DNA from: Myxococcales bacterium | Lineage (GTDB): Bacteria; Myxococcota_A; Polyangia; Polyangiales; Polyangiaceae | Assembly: GCA_016720545.1 (NCBI GenBank) | Contig: JADKKK010000014.1 | Coordinates: forward strand, 1-64,000 | Direction: 5' to 3' | Length of the DNA: 64,000 nucleotides | Shown: one piece after another, positions 27,547-38,095 of the stretch | Layout: each line of letters opens with the position of its first letter | Numbering within the stretch: position 1 is the stretch's first letter | The notes under the pieces: model-generated | What the model saw: only the letters and a program-made list of their open reading frames with translations | Database searches by the model: none | Told to the model about the DNA's origin: nothing | Translations under genes and position numbers: made by a program

Positions 27547-29877
27547 ATGTGGAAGAACCGACTCCCCGCGCTCGCGCTCACCCTCGCGCTCGGGCCCGCC
27601 GTGGGCGCGTCACTCGGGTGCGCCTCGCCCGCGATCCCCGCGCCCGTCGCGGCCACGCCGGCGAGTCGCGCGGAGATCGATCGGGTCCTCGACGCCTTCC
27701 ACGCGGCCGCCGCGCGCTCCGACGAGGCGACCTATTTCGGCCTCTTCGCGGCCGGCGGCGTGTTCCTCGGGACCGACGCCACGGAGCGCTGGGACGTGGC
27801 CGCGTTTCGCGCCTACGCGCACCCGCACTTCGAGAAGAAGCGAGGCTGGGTCATGCGGGCCACGCGGCGCGCGGTGGCCTTCGCGGACGGCGGGACGGCC
27901 CTCTTCGACGAGGACCTCGAGACCCGCGGCCTCGGGCCCGCGCGGGGCTCGGGCGTGCTCGTGCGCGAGGGCGGCAGCTACAAGATCCTCCAGTACAACC
28001 TCGCGATCACGGTCCCCAACGAGCGGTTCGCCTCGGTGAAGCGGCTGCTCGCGGCCCCCGCGGTCGTGCAGGGGGCCCGCGCGTCGACGGCGGTGTCCCC
28101 TCCCGAGGTGGCCTTCACCGATCCGGGGCGTGCCGCGAAGGTGGCGGGCCTCGGCCCCAAGCTCGAGGCGCTCGTCGAGCGTGAGATGGCCGAGTCGCGC
28201 CCGCCGAGCCTCGCGGTCGCGCTGGTCGTCGACGGGAAGATCGCCCACGTGGTCGTCCGCGGAGAGGCCGACAAGAAGACCCACCGCAAGGCCACGCGCG
28301 ACACGCTGTACCGCGTCGGCTCGATCACCAAGACCTTCACCGCGACCGCGCTGCTCGCCCTGCGGGACGACGGCCGGGTGGGCCTCGACGACAGGGTCGA
28401 CTCGCTGCTCCCCGACTTCGCGAAGGTGACCCTCTCGCCGAGCGACGCGCGCCCGATCACGCTCCGGCAGCTCCTCACGCACACCTCGGGGCTGCCGCGG
28501 CTGGGCGGGTTCGACTACACGCGCGACGATCGCGACGTGCCCGAGTCGGAGGTGCTCGCGGCGCTCGACACGCGCGTCGCTCGCCCCCCGGGCACCGAAT
28601 ACCTGTATTCGAACTTCGGCTTCGGGATCGCGGGCCTCGTGGTGTCGCGCGCGTCGGGGAAGCCGTATCGGGACTTCCTGCGCGAGCGCATCTTCGCCCC
28701 GCTAGGGATGTCGAGCGCGACGTTCGACCCCGTGCAGAGTACAATTAAAGAGGCGGCCGCGACGGGCTACGCGACGAACGACACCGAGACTCCCGCTTCT
28801 CCCTGGCGGCTCGGCGCGTCGGAGGGCGCCGGCGGGCTCTATGCCTCGCTGGACGACATGGCGAGGTGGGTGGCCTTCCACGAAGAGGCCTGGCCCGCGC
28901 GGGACGGGGACGACGCGGGCCCGGTGAAGCGCGCGACGCTGCGGGAGGCGCACATGGCCGGGGCCCCCGTGGACCTGTCGGCCGAGCGGACGCCGGCGGG
29001 CCTCAAGGTGTCGGCCGAGTCGGTGGGGCTCGCGTGGCATGTCCGCAGGACGTGCGACTACGCGAGCGTCGTGGAGCACGGCGGCGCGATCGACGGGTTC
29101 CACGCGCACGTGGCGTTCGCGCCCGACCGCGGCTTCGGGGTCGTCGTGCTCTCGAACAGCCTCGCGGCGCGCACGGCGAGGGTGACCGACCACATCCTCG
29201 ACCTCGTGGCGGCGAGCGACGCGCTCCGGCCACGGCAGCGCGTCTTCGCGCACCGCGCCCTCGTGGAGCGCTGGCTCGCCGGGCTCGCCGACACCACGCA
29301 GGCGACTTACGAGACCACGTTCTCGAAGGCGTTCCGCGACCAAATCCCGCTCGCGGCGATGCGCGACGTCGGGACCAAGCTCGCGCGTCGTCACGGCGCG
29401 TGCAAGCTCGCGGAGCCAGGCCCCGAGACCGCCGACGAGCAGGTGACCTCGCGCGACGAGGCGTCTCTGCGGGCCACCTGCGAGCGCGGCTCTCTGCGGC
29501 TCCACGCGCTCGCCGACGGCGGCGTGTTCGGGGGCTTTCGGGTCGAGTCCGCGGGCCTCGCGCCCTCGCCCGCGGTGCTCCGCGCCGCCCAGCAGGCGGC
29601 CGGGCTCCTCGCCCGCTGGGACGACGCCCGCGCAGCCGGGCTGTTCACGTCAGACACCAAGGTCGACCGGATCCGCGCCGCGCTCGCCGCGCAGAGCGCC
29701 GAGAGCGGCAAGTGCCGGCTCGGGCCCGGAGACGGCGACGGGGAGGACGACGCCCGCTTTACGCTAAGCTGCGAGCGCGGCACGCCGATGTGGCTGTCCG
29801 TTGGCCTGGCGAAGGGCGGCCGGGTCTCGACGCTCCTCTTGAGCCCTCGCGGAAGCCCGCGATCGACCTGCCGCTAG
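27547..29877 (+). CDS. Lipoprotein: SnoaL/NTF2-like domain fused to serine beta-lactamase-fold hydrolase
   Basis: A 776-residue protein started at the ATG at 27547, with lipobox GASLGC. Residues about 35-160 resemble a SnoaL/DUF4440 domain (YFGLFAAGGVFLGTDATERW). Residues about 205-560 are a class C beta-lactamase/esterase domain: SxxK motif in RVGSITKTFTATALL (Ser about 259), YSN in EYLYSNFGFGIAGLV (Tyr about 354) and HGG near residue 511. The C-terminal ~200 residues hold two copies of a small repeated domain that I do not recognise. It probably works in the periplasm as an esterase, D-Ala-peptidase or similar; the true substrate is not shown. The fusion of the two domains is uncommon. Confidence 0.85.
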   Translation: MWKNRLPALALTLALGPAVGASLGCASPAIPAPVAATPASRAEIDRVLDAFHAAAARSDEATYFGLFAAGGVFLGTDATERWDVAAFRAYAHPHFEKKRGWVMRATRRAVAFADGGTALFDEDLETRGLGPARGSGVLVREGGSYKILQYNLAITVPNERFASVKRLLAAPAVVQGARASTAVSPPEVAFTDPGRAAKVAGLGPKLEALVEREMAESRPPSLAVALVVDGKIAHVVVRGEADKKTHRKATRDTLYRVGSITKTFTATALLALRDDGRVGLDDRVDSLLPDFAKVTLSPSDARPITLRQLLTHTSGLPRLGGFDYTRDDRDVPESEVLAALDTRVARPPGTEYLYSNFGFGIAGLVVSRASGKPYRDFLRERIFAPLGMSSATFDPVQSTIKEAAATGYATNDTETPASPWRLGASEGAGGLYASLDDMARWVAFHEEAWPARDGDDAGPVKRATLREAHMAGAPVDLSAERTPAGLKVSAESVGLAWHVRRTCDYASVVEHGGAIDGFHAHVAFAPDRGFGVVVLSNSLAARTARVTDHILDLVAASDALRPRQRVFAHRALVERWLAGLADTTQATYETTFSKAFRDQIPLAAMRDVGTKLARRHGACKLAEPGPETADEQVTSRDEASLRATCERGSLRLHALADGGVFGGFRVESAGLAPSPAVLRAAQQAAGLLARWDDARAAGLFTSDTKVDRIRAALAAQSAESGKCRLGPGDGDGEDDARFTLSCERGTPMWLSVGLAKGGRVSTLLLSPRGSPRSTCR

Positions 29878-29965
29878 CGGGCCCCCGAGACCGCGACGGC
29901 GCGGGGAGAGGGAGCGCGTCGAGGGCTGTTCATTTGTCCAGCAACTTGGACTAGAAGAGCCCGTC

Positions 29966-32321
29966 ATGTCCGACACGCACGACGATCCCTGTCCGCGCAT
30001 CGCGCTCGATCTCTCGCTGCCCCTCGCCGGCGTGCGCGCCACCGCGAAGCTGCTCGCCGAGGGGGCCACGGTGCCCTTCGTGGCGAGATACCGCAAAGAG
30101 CAGACCGGCGATCTCGACGAGGTCCAGATCCGCGACATCGACGAGAAGCGTGTGTACTACACCGAACTGCTCGAGCGCCGGAAGGCGGTGCTCGCCGAGA
30201 TCGACTCGCAGGGCAAGCTCACCCCCGAGCTCCGCGCCAAGATCGAGGCGACGTGGGTGAAGTCAGAGCTCGAGGATCTCTACCTCCCGTACAAGCCCAA
30301 GCGCCGCACGCGCGCGACCATGGCGCGCGAGAAGGGGCTCGCGCCGCTCGCCGAGCGCATCCTCGCGCAAGACGCCACCGGCGATCCCGCCGCGCTCGCG
30401 GCCGGGTTCGTGAGCGCCGAGAAGGGCGTCGCCGACGTGAAGGCCGCGCTCGCCGGCGCTCGCGACATCGTCGCCGAGTCGATCGCCGAGCGCGCCGAGG
30501 TGCGCGCGCACATGCGCGAGATCTACCGAAAAGAGGCCGTGGTCGCCTGCAAGGCGGTGCCCGAGAAGACCCGCGAGCCCACGAAGTTCGAGACCTACTA
30601 CGACTTCCACGAGAAGCTCGAGGGGCCTGCCCTCCCACAGGTACCTCGCCATCCGGCGCGGCGAGGCCGAGGGCGTGCTCCGCGTCGACCTCGAGATCGA
30701 CAAGCCCAAGGCCGCGGCGAGCCTCTACGGCCAGGCCGGCGTGCGCACCAGCTCGCCCCTCGCGGGAGAGCTCCGCACGGCCGTCGACGACGCGGTCTCG
30801 CGGCTCCTGTGCCCCAGCATCGAGAGCGACGCGCGCATCGACCAGAAGATGCTCGCCGATCGCGACGCGGTCGACGTGTTCGCCGAGAACTTGCGCAAGC
30901 TGCTGCTCGCCGCCCCGCTCGGGCGCCGCGTGGTGATCGGCATCGACCCCGGGCAGCGCAGCGGCTGCAAGTGCGTCGTGGTGGACGACACGGGCAAGCT
31001 GCTCGAGCACACCCTCGTCAACCTGGTCGCCGGCGACCGGGCGCTCGAGCACGCGAAGAAGACCCTGACCGATCTCACCGCGAAGTACACGCCGTTCGCG
31101 TTCGCCGTGGGCAACGGCACGCACGGCCGCGAGACCGAAGACTTCGTGCGCCTGGTCTTGAAGGACGCGAAGCCCCCCGCGGGCGCGCCGGAGGCCATCG
31201 TCGTGCTCGTGAGCGAGGCGGGCGCTTCTGTGTATTCTGCGAGTGATATCGCCCGCGAGGAGTTCCCCGATCTCGACCTCACCGTGCGCGGCGCGGTGTC
31301 GATCGCGCGGCGCCTGCAGGACCCGCTGGCCGAGCTCGTGAAGCTCGATCCGAAGGCGATCGGCGTGGGCCAGTACCAGCACGACGTGTTCCAGCCGCTC
31401 CTGAAGCGCAAGCTCACCGAGGTGGTCGAGTCGTGCGTGAACGCGGTGGGCGTGGAGCTCAACACGGCGAGCGCGTCGCTGCTCTCTCACGTGGCCGGGC
31501 TCGGGGCCACGGTGGCGCGGAAGGTCGTGAAATACCGGGAGGAGAAGGGCGCCTTCAAGGGGCGCGACGAGCTCTTGAAGGTGCCGGGCCTCGGCCCGAA
31601 GGCCTTCGAGCAGTGCGCCGGGTTCGTGCGGGTTCGCGGCGGCACGCACCCGCTCGACGCGAGCGCCGTGCACCCGGAGCGCTACGCGCTCGTGGAGAAG
31701 GTGGCGAACGACCAGGGCGTGAAGCTCGCCGAGCTCGTGGGCAACGCCGACCTCGTGGCGAAGGTGCCGTGGGAGCGGTACGTGTCGAACGACGTGGGGC
31801 TGCCCACGCTCCACGACATCAAGCGCGAGCTCGCCAAGCCCGGCCGCGATCCACGCGACGCGTTCTCGCCGCCCAAGTTCCGCGACGACGTGCGCAAGCT
31901 CGAGGACCTGGTGGTCGGGATGGAGCTCGAGGGCGTGGTCACCAACGTGACGGCGTTCGGCGCCTTCGTCGACGTGGGCGTCCACCAAGACGGCCTCGTG
32001 CACGTGTCGCAGCTCGCCGACCGCTTCGTGAAAGATCCGCACGAGGTGGTGAAGGTCGGCGACAAGGTGAAGGTGAAGGTGGTCGAGGTCGACCTGCCGC
32101 GAAAGCGCATCGCCCTCACCGCGAGGAGCGGCGCGGCGCAGGGCCAGCGACCCGGCGCTGGCGGCGCGAGCGGCGGCGGCGGCGCCAGTGGAGGCCGAGG
32201 CCCGCAAGGTCGCCCCGACACGCGCGGCGATCGCGGCCAGAGGCCCGCCCCCAAGGCGCCCGAGCAGCCGAAGTTCGCGAACAACCCCTTCGCGCAGGCC
32301 TTCGGCAAGCCGCGAGGCTGA
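29966..32321 (+). CDS. tex: Tex family RNA-binding transcription accessory protein, frameshifted
   Basis: About 784 residues if one extra base near 30626 is removed. Tex binds RNA and transcription complexes in the cytoplasm. The N-terminal part (VPFVARYRKEQTGDLDEVQI, then ELEDLYLPYKPKRRTRATMA) and, in the next frame, the YqgF/RNase H-like domain (VVIGIDPGQRSG), helix-hairpin-helix part (VPGLGPKAFEQCAGFVRV) and S1 domain (TAFGAFVDVGVHQDGLVHVS) are all well conserved. Just before the break the read-through is FHEKLEG, and after it PSHRYLAIRRGEAEGVL, the usual junction, so the gene is nearly surely intact in the organism and the extra c is a sequence error. The C-terminal tail is Gly/Pro-rich. 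Confidence 0.92.
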
Positions 32322-32397
32322 GCGCGCTCTCCACGATTGTCGTGCGGACACGGGGCCCTTCGCCTACGGTGACGGATCCCCCGCTCCCGAGGTCCCG

Positions 32398-33711
32398 ATG
32401 CTCCGCCTGCCCCCCTCGCCTGCCCGTCGCGCTGTCCCGCTGTTGCTCCTCGGGGCGCTCGCCGCCTGCTCCGCGGCGCTCCCTCCGGAGGAACCGCAAG
32501 ACCCGTCCGAGGCGGCCGACGCGCTCTCGATCTCGAACCTCTACCGCGTCGCGACCGGCACTGTGGATCGCTCGAAGGTCGATCCGGCGAACCCGTGGGC
32601 GCAGACCACGCTCGGCGTGGGCGAGGAGTACCGGCTCCCCGACGAAGACGGCGAGTTCGCGGCGATAGCCAAGCTCGTCAACCGCTTCCAGGATCACTCG
32701 AAGAAGGAGTCGGGCGCGAAGAAGCTCGAGCGCGCGTTCCACGCGAAGTCGCACGCCTGCGTGCTGGGCTCGCTCGCGATCGACCCCGCGGAGCTGCCCG
32801 CGGCCGCGCGCGTAGGCCTCTTCGCCGACGCCGCCACCTACCCCACGTGGGCGCGATTCTCCAACGGCGTTGGCCAGCGCCAGTCCGACCGCAAGCTCGA
32901 TCTCCGCGGGTTCGCGCTGAAGATCATGGGCGTGAAGGGCCCGCGCATCGTCACCACGCCAGGCGACGAGGCCGCGACCACCCAGGACTTCCTGATGGGC
33001 AATCACGACGTGGCCCCGGCCTCCGACGCGCGCCACATGATGGCCTTCGGCGAGGCGATGATGGGCTCGGCCGACAGCACGACCATCCTCGGCAAGATCG
33101 ACAACCTGCTCCAGGCGGGCGGATTCCTCACCAGCAACGAGAACGTGCGCATCGTCGACTTTCTCGCGAACCACGCGCTCGACAAGACCAAGAAGGTCGG
33201 GAGCCTCCTCGGCGACACCTTCTCCACGGGCGCTACGAACGCGCTCGGCCTCGAGGCGGGCGATCCGCTGAAGGCGCGCGCGAAGGGCGCGTTCAAGCTC
33301 GTCGTGAAGACCGGCGTCCTCCAGGGCACGCGCTGCGCGCCCATCGACCAGCCCCCCTCGAAGGCCGAGGACTTCCTCCGCACCGATCTGGAGAAGCGCT
33401 TCGCGGCCGGCACCGTGTGCGCCGACGTGTTCGTGCAGATCCAGACCGACCCCAAGGCCGAGCCCATCGAGGACGTGTCGGTGCCTTGGCGCACGAAGCT
33501 CACGAAGGTGGGGCGCCTCACCTTCGAGAAGCGCGATCTCGCGAGCCCCGCGGTGGAGGCCGATCGCGCGCGCTGCGACGGGTTCTCGTTCCGTCCGTGG
33601 CACACGATCGAGGCGCACCGGCCCCTCGGGAACGTCATGCGCGCGCGCCGCGTCGCGCTGCCGTCGAGCGCGGGGCACCGCGACGCCGACATGAGAGAGC
33701 CCACGCCGTAG
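32398..33711 (+). CDS. Catalase-fold (heme-binding) lipoprotein
   Basis: A 437-residue protein from the ATG at 32398, with lipobox LLGALAAC. The body has the catalase-like pattern: RAFHAKSHACVLGSLAI, GLFADAATYPTWARFSNGV, LDLRGFALKIMGVKGP and TTQDFLMGNH. It is shorter than true catalases and lacks the classical His/Asn pair and heme-Tyr segment in recognisable form, so it belongs to the wider catalase-like group (related to allene oxide synthase or to SrpA-type enzymes) more than to catalase itself. Being exported and lipid-anchored is odd for that fold. Peroxide handling or fatty-acid hydroperoxide metabolism are possibilities only. Confidence 0.8.
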   Translation: MLRLPPSPARRAVPLLLLGALAACSAALPPEEPQDPSEAADALSISNLYRVATGTVDRSKVDPANPWAQTTLGVGEEYRLPDEDGEFAAIAKLVNRFQDHSKKESGAKKLERAFHAKSHACVLGSLAIDPAELPAAARVGLFADAATYPTWARFSNGVGQRQSDRKLDLRGFALKIMGVKGPRIVTTPGDEAATTQDFLMGNHDVAPASDARHMMAFGEAMMGSADSTTILGKIDNLLQAGGFLTSNENVRIVDFLANHALDKTKKVGSLLGDTFSTGATNALGLEAGDPLKARAKGAFKLVVKTGVLQGTRCAPIDQPPSKAEDFLRTDLEKRFAAGTVCADVFVQIQTDPKAEPIEDVSVPWRTKLTKVGRLTFEKRDLASPAVEADRARCDGFSFRPWHTIEAHRPLGNVMRARRVALPSSAGHRDADMREPTP

Positions 33712-33736
33712 CTGCGCGACGGCGCGGGACGACCAC

Positions 33737-33770
33737 GAGCCTCGCTCCCGTTCGCCGGGAGTCGAGGCTC
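33737..33770. terminator. Bidirectional hairpin between convergent genes
   Basis: Left arm gagcctcgctcccg and right arm cgggagtcgaggctc pair over 14 bp with one bulged base and a 5-base loop. The hairpin lies between the stops of the catalase-like gene (33711) and the oppositely read SDR gene (33806), followed by gatcgttgtattct, so it can end both transcripts. Confidence 0.7.
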
Positions 33771-33805
33771 GGATCGTTGTATTCTACACTACGATACCCG
33801 CGGGC

Positions 33806-34494
33806 TCAGCTCACGTTGGTGGAGGTCGCGGCGCGCGCGCCGTAGAGCTCCCAGAACTTCGCGGCGATCGTGCTCGCCTCGAGGGTGGCGCTGCCCGAGT
33901 CGAACACGGTGCCCTTGACCATCCCGAGCACGACCACCTCGCCCACGTAGATGCCGTCGGCCTTCAGCTTCTCGGCGAGCAGGCCCACGACCTTGTGCTG
34001 CGCGGCCTTCGCGACCGCGAGGCCCATCGCGTTCCACTGGACGGCCATCGCGTCGATCTTCGCGTCGTAGAACGCGAGGCCGCCGCCGGTGACGAGCACC
34101 GCCGCGTCCTTCTGCGCGCGCAGATCGGGCAGGGCGGCCTGCACCGCGGCGACGAGCCCCGTGACGCCGACGTCGAAGGCGCCGCGGAGGTCGGCCGGGC
34201 TCGACGTGGTGAGATCGCCCGCGAGGCCGGCGTACGCGTTGTAGTGGACCACGGTGATGGGGCCGAGGGACGCGCGCACCTCGGCGACCATCTTGGTCAC
34301 CGCCGCGGCGTCGCCGAGGTCGGTGGGGAAGGCCGCGGCCTTCACGCCCTTCGCCGCGAGCGCCGCGACGCCCACCGCGAGCTTGTCGGCGCTGCGCGCC
34401 ACGAGGGCCACCGAGAAGCCCTCGGCGCCGAACTTGTTCGCGACCGCGTCGGAGATGCCCGACCCGTACCCACCACGAGGATGATCTTTGTCAT
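33806..34494 (-). CDS. Short-chain dehydrogenase/reductase, frameshifted near N terminus
   Basis: About 229 residues when one missing base near 34465 is restored. The start at 34494 reads MTKIILVVGTG and the next frame continues SGISDAVANKFGAEGFSVAL, together forming the TGxxxGI-type NAD(P)-binding motif with variation (G-T-G-S-G-I). The core has ITVVHYNAYAG in place of NNAG, and the usual catalytic YxxxK is not evident: the equivalent segment is AVQWNAMGLAVAKAAQHKVV. This makes it an atypical SDR that may not be catalytic. It is convergent with the catalase-like gene. The break is probably a base-calling error in a g run. Confidence 0.75.
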
Positions 34495-34576
34495 GGCGAC
34501 GGTTCTAAGTTTGCCGCGACGCCGCGACAAGCGGTTCTACGCGACTGCCCACTAACTCAAGTGAGCCCACGGGGCC

Positions 34577-36145
34577 TCATGGTGTATCCCGCGCGGGGAG
34601 CGAGGGAACCACGGGCGACGACTCTGGCTGCGCGGCCGGGAGCAGCTCGTCGAGCCTCGGGAGCAGCTGCATCTTCACGAGCCAGGCGTCACATCCCCGA
34701 GAGAGCTCGTCGACGAAGGCGTACTTCGTGGAGAGCTGCGCGCACGTGCGGTAGGCCGGCCGCGCGCGCCCGTAGATCGGGTCCGCCACCGCGTACACGA
34801 GCTGGATGAACGCGACGCCATCCGCGGTGGTGAGGTGCATCGCGGCCTCCGGGACCACACGCCGGAGCTCGACGCCGAACCCACCCCACATACCCGCGAC
34901 GCGCGCGGAGGCGTCGACGACCCAGCGCGGCGGGGGCACGGGGCGCACGAGGAGCACGCGCTTGTAGAGCTCCTCGGTCTTCTCGATGGCCAATCGCTTC
35001 TTGGTGGCCCAGTCGCGCACGCGGGTGTCGAGGTGCGCGCGGATGGCCGTGGGCCTGAGCGGCCCCGCGTAGACGGGCGGAGGGAGCGAGTCGACGTCGG
35101 CGGCCCGCGCCTCCTCGGCCGCCTGGTAGGTCGCCTCGCCGACCGTGACGAGCGCCCTCGCGAGCCGACGCAGGCGCGCGCCCTCGTCCTCTCTCGGGTA
35201 CGCGTGCGCGAGGCTCTTCGCCGCCGCCTCGCCGTCACCCCACTCGGCGACGATGGCTTCGTACTCGCGGGCCGCGGTCGCCCGCTCGCGCGGCGAGCCA
35301 TGCGCGTGAGCGCGCGCCAGCAGCCCACGCGCGCGCACGCGGAGATCGACCGCGGCCCGCGCGAAGAGGGCGTCGTGGCCCCCGAGCGTCGCGGCCACTC
35401 CGGGCCAGTCGTCGCGCGCCGCGTACGCGCTGGCGGCGCCGAGCCGCAACTCCGCGGCGCGGCCCGGGTTCGCTCGCGCGTACAGTGTGTGGAAGAGCTC
35501 CGCTCCTCGCCGCGCGCTGGCCGCGTCGCCCGCGCCCACGCGCAGGACGACCGCGTCCGCGAGCGCGTCCGGGGCCTCGGGCTCGGCGGGGTAGAGCCGC
35601 GCGTAGGTCTCGAGCTCGTCGGCGGCGGCCTCGAGCTCGGCGATGGTCTGGAAGAGCCGCCCAAGCTCGAGGCGCGCGGACTTCGCGAGGGGTGCCCGCG
35701 GGTCGAACGCGACGACCGCGCGGTACGCGACGACCGCGCGTGGCGCGTGGCCGGCCGCGACGAAGGCCCGCGCGGCGTTGTACGCCAGCTCCTCGCAGCG
35801 GCTCGCCGTCGGGGCCGCGCGTGCCGCGACGGGCACCTCACACCGCGCGTGAAACGTCGCGAGGTAGGCCTCGGCCGCCTCGTCGTAGAGGCTACGCGCG
35901 GCGACCCCGGCGCTCCGCGCGGCGCGCTCCGCGAGCCGCTCCGCGGAGGCGCGCTCGAGCTCCGCGCAGGCCGCCGACGTGGGCGCGGGCGTGGTGGGCG
36001 CAGAGGTGGCCGGCGAGACCAGGCAGGGCTCCTCGGCGCGCGCCGGCCGTGGGGCGATCACGTGGGCCGCGAGCAGACCGAGCAGGCCGAGCGGCAAAGC
36101 GTGGAGGCGAAGAGGGGCGCGCGGCAGCAGGCGGGGCGAGGGCAT
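34577..36145 (-). CDS. Exported TPR-repeat protein
   Basis: A 522-residue protein from the ATG at 36145 (a GTG at 36160 is an alternative). The N terminus has a signal peptide (LPLGLLGLLAAHVIAPRPARA, with Ala-x-Ala cut). Residues about 60-330 are helical repeats of TPR type (AYNAARAFVAAGHAPRAVVA; LELGRLFQTIAELEAAADEL). The rest is helical with a Tyr/Cys pattern (YRTCAQLSTKYAF). No enzyme motif is seen; it is probably a periplasmic scaffold, of a type common in myxobacteria. It is followed on the same strand, upstream, by a lipoprotein gene. Confidence 0.75.
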   Translation of the reverse strand: MPSPRLLPRAPLRLHALPLGLLGLLAAHVIAPRPARAEEPCLVSPATSAPTTPAPTSAACAELERASAERLAERAARSAGVAARSLYDEAAEAYLATFHARCEVPVAARAAPTASRCEELAYNAARAFVAAGHAPRAVVAYRAVVAFDPRAPLAKSARLELGRLFQTIAELEAAADELETYARLYPAEPEAPDALADAVVLRVGAGDAASARRGAELFHTLYARANPGRAAELRLGAASAYAARDDWPGVAATLGGHDALFARAAVDLRVRARGLLARAHAHGSPRERATAAREYEAIVAEWGDGEAAAKSLAHAYPREDEGARLRRLARALVTVGEATYQAAEEARAADVDSLPPPVYAGPLRPTAIRAHLDTRVRDWATKKRLAIEKTEELYKRVLLVRPVPPPRWVVDASARVAGMWGGFGVELRRVVPEAAMHLTTADGVAFIQLVYAVADPIYGRARPAYRTCAQLSTKYAFVDELSRGCDAWLVKMQLLPRLDELLPAAQPESSPVVPSLPARDTP

Positions 36146-36208
36146 GGCGGCGTTGGACACGCCCTCGCCGCCAAGGTTCCCCCCGGCCTCGACCTCGGGG
36201 ACTACCGG

Positions 36209-37816
36209 TTAACGCGCCGGCGTGAAGCGGCGGAGGCTCACGTTGCGCGAGTCGGCCACGTGCACCAAGGAGAGCTCGCCGTTGGCCGAGACCGCGAGCG
36301 AGGAGTGCGGCCACGACCCGGTCGAGACGCGGCCGAGCGAGCGCTCCGCCACGTTGCCCGCGCGGTCGATGCGCACCACCGAGGGGGTCTCGAAGGTCGC
36401 GCGCGGGCGCTTCTGGATCCACACGTTGCCCGCGCCGTCGAGGTCGACCGTGGGGAACGGCAGGTACACCTGCGTGGGGTACGTGCCGAGGCCGATCGAG
36501 CGGCGCACGCCCTCGTCGCCGAGCTCCATGTAGGTCCCCGTGTAGTCGCCGTACGAGAGGTCCGAGGTGAAGACGTAGGTCTGCGCGACGAGGTGGGTGG
36601 TGCCGTCGCCGCCGTGCGCGAACGAGAACGCGCTGCGACCTTGGGTGTTCGTCGGCGGGACGAGCACCGTGCTGGTCCACGGGTCGATGGGGTTCTGTCG
36701 CCGGTAGAGCGTGATGCCGCCGAACTCGCGGGCCGCGACGATGTCGGCCGAGCCGTCCTTGCGGGGGTGAATGGCGAGCGACCGCAGGTCCCAGCTGGAG
36801 CAGGGGGCGATGATCTGCGGCTCCGACCAGACGCCGCCGGGCGCCGCGGAGGCGAAGTACAGGTTGCAGGTCGTGTTGCCGTTGGTCTGTGTCTTGTTGC
36901 CGACGAGGGCCGCGAAGCGCGCGCCCGCGGCGTTGCGGCCGACCGCGAAGGCGCCCATGGTCTCGTGGTAGCCGAGGCTCGGGCCGCCGGCGCTGCCGTA
37001 GCCAATGCCGTCACCGTTGTAGTGTGCATACGTGAGCGCGAGCTCGGGATCGAGGCCGGGGTTGCGCTCGAACGACCAGCGCGCGCCGGACGACGACCCG
37101 ATGCTGCCCACGCCGCTCGCGCCGCTCCACGGCCCGGTGAAGAAGCTGTACGAGACCGACGAGCCGAGCGTGTAGGCCTTGTAGGCGACGCGCAGCTCGC
37201 CGTTCGTGGCGTATGCCGCGCTGACGCCCGCGTCGAGCGTGTCGATGCGGCGGGTCTCCTCGCTGACGGTGACGCAGCGATCGATGAAGCACATGGCCTG
37301 CCCGCCGCCGCACTGGGCGTCGGTCGTGCACGCGTTCGGAGGCGGCGGAGGCGGCGGAGGCGCCGGGGCGTCCCAGGAGACTTCGAACTGCGCGTCCTTG
37401 TACTTCTCGTCGCGGAACGCGAGGTAGTACGTGCCGGCTTTCTTCACGGTGCGCGTGATGTGCGCGCTCGTGTCGGTCGCGCTCGCGTCGCTGTTCGAGG
37501 TGAGGGTGGAGAAGGTGGAGCCGAGCAGCCACGCGCGGGCGTCGCCGCCGGACGCCGAGCGCACCCAGAGGTCGACCGTCTGGTTCGCCGTCAGCTCCAT
37601 GCGGAGCGCGCGGTAGGTGGGCTTGCGGGTGTAGGCCACCTGCTTCGTCTCGCCCGCGGCGAGCGTGCCGACCACCTCGGGCCCCGTGAGCGCGCGGAGC
37701 TCTTCCTCGGTCTGGTCGGCCTCGGGCTCGGTCTCGGCGGCGCAGCCCGCGAGGGTGGCGGAGACGCTGAGGAAGGCGGCGACGGGGAGGAAGCGGAGGG
37801 CGCGGAGGTGCAGCAT
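36209..37816 (-). CDS. Beta-rich lipoprotein with pre-peptidase-like domain
   Basis: A 535-residue lipoprotein (lipobox SVSATLAGC). Residues about 45-155 resemble the pre-peptidase C-terminal (PPC) beta-sandwich: VVGTLAAGETKQVAYTRK and KAGTYYLAFRDEKYKDAQFE. A Pro run (nine or ten prolines) joins it to a Cys-rich spot (CTTDAQCGGGQAMCFIDRC, of the type often seen in myxobacterial surface proteins) and then to about 350 residues with repeated WD/kelch-like strand patterns, likely a beta-propeller. No catalytic residues are evident. It is probably on the outer membrane. Confidence 0.75.
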   Translation of the reverse strand: MLHLRALRFLPVAAFLSVSATLAGCAAETEPEADQTEEELRALTGPEVVGTLAAGETKQVAYTRKPTYRALRMELTANQTVDLWVRSASGGDARAWLLGSTFSTLTSNSDASATDTSAHITRTVKKAGTYYLAFRDEKYKDAQFEVSWDAPAPPPPPPPPNACTTDAQCGGGQAMCFIDRCVTVSEETRRIDTLDAGVSAAYATNGELRVAYKAYTLGSSVSYSFFTGPWSGASGVGSIGSSSGARWSFERNPGLDPELALTYAHYNGDGIGYGSAGGPSLGYHETMGAFAVGRNAAGARFAALVGNKTQTNGNTTCNLYFASAAPGGVWSEPQIIAPCSSWDLRSLAIHPRKDGSADIVAAREFGGITLYRRQNPIDPWTSTVLVPPTNTQGRSAFSFAHGGDGTTHLVAQTYVFTSDLSYGDYTGTYMELGDEGVRRSIGLGTYPTQVYLPFPTVDLDGAGNVWIQKRPRATFETPSVVRIDRAGNVAERSLGRVSTGSWPHSSLAVSANGELSLVHVADSRNVSLRRFTPAR

Positions 37817-37967
37817 GAGCTCGTCTTGCGGTGGGGTCAGGGGTCGGGGGTGGGGGCCAGCGTGCGGGGTTGCGCCTTCCTACGGGCCCTGGCCGAGGAT
37901 CTTCCCTCGCGACGTTCGCGCGACCGCCGAGGCATCCCCGCGAGGAATGCGGTAGGCTGAGGGCGCC

Positions 37968-38048
37968 GCACGGGTGGCGAAATGGCATACGCAGCGGATT
38001 TAGGTTCCGCCGCCGAGAGGCGTGAGGGTTCGAGTCCCTTCCCGTGCA
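37968..38048 (+). tRNA. tRNA-Leu (anticodon UAG)
   Basis: The acceptor arms gcacggg and cccgtgc pair exactly; the anticodon stem gcgga/tccgc holds the loop tttaggt with anticodon TAG; a long variable arm (gccgagaggc) and T arm (agggttcgagtccct) are typical of class II leucine tRNA. CCA is not encoded. The discriminator base is A at 38048. It stands at the left border of the accessory region, which is where integrating elements often insert. Confidence 0.93.
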
Positions 38049-38095
38049 CTTCTAATGGTTTAGGTGATGAAAAATGAGGTCGGCTCGAGGGGTTC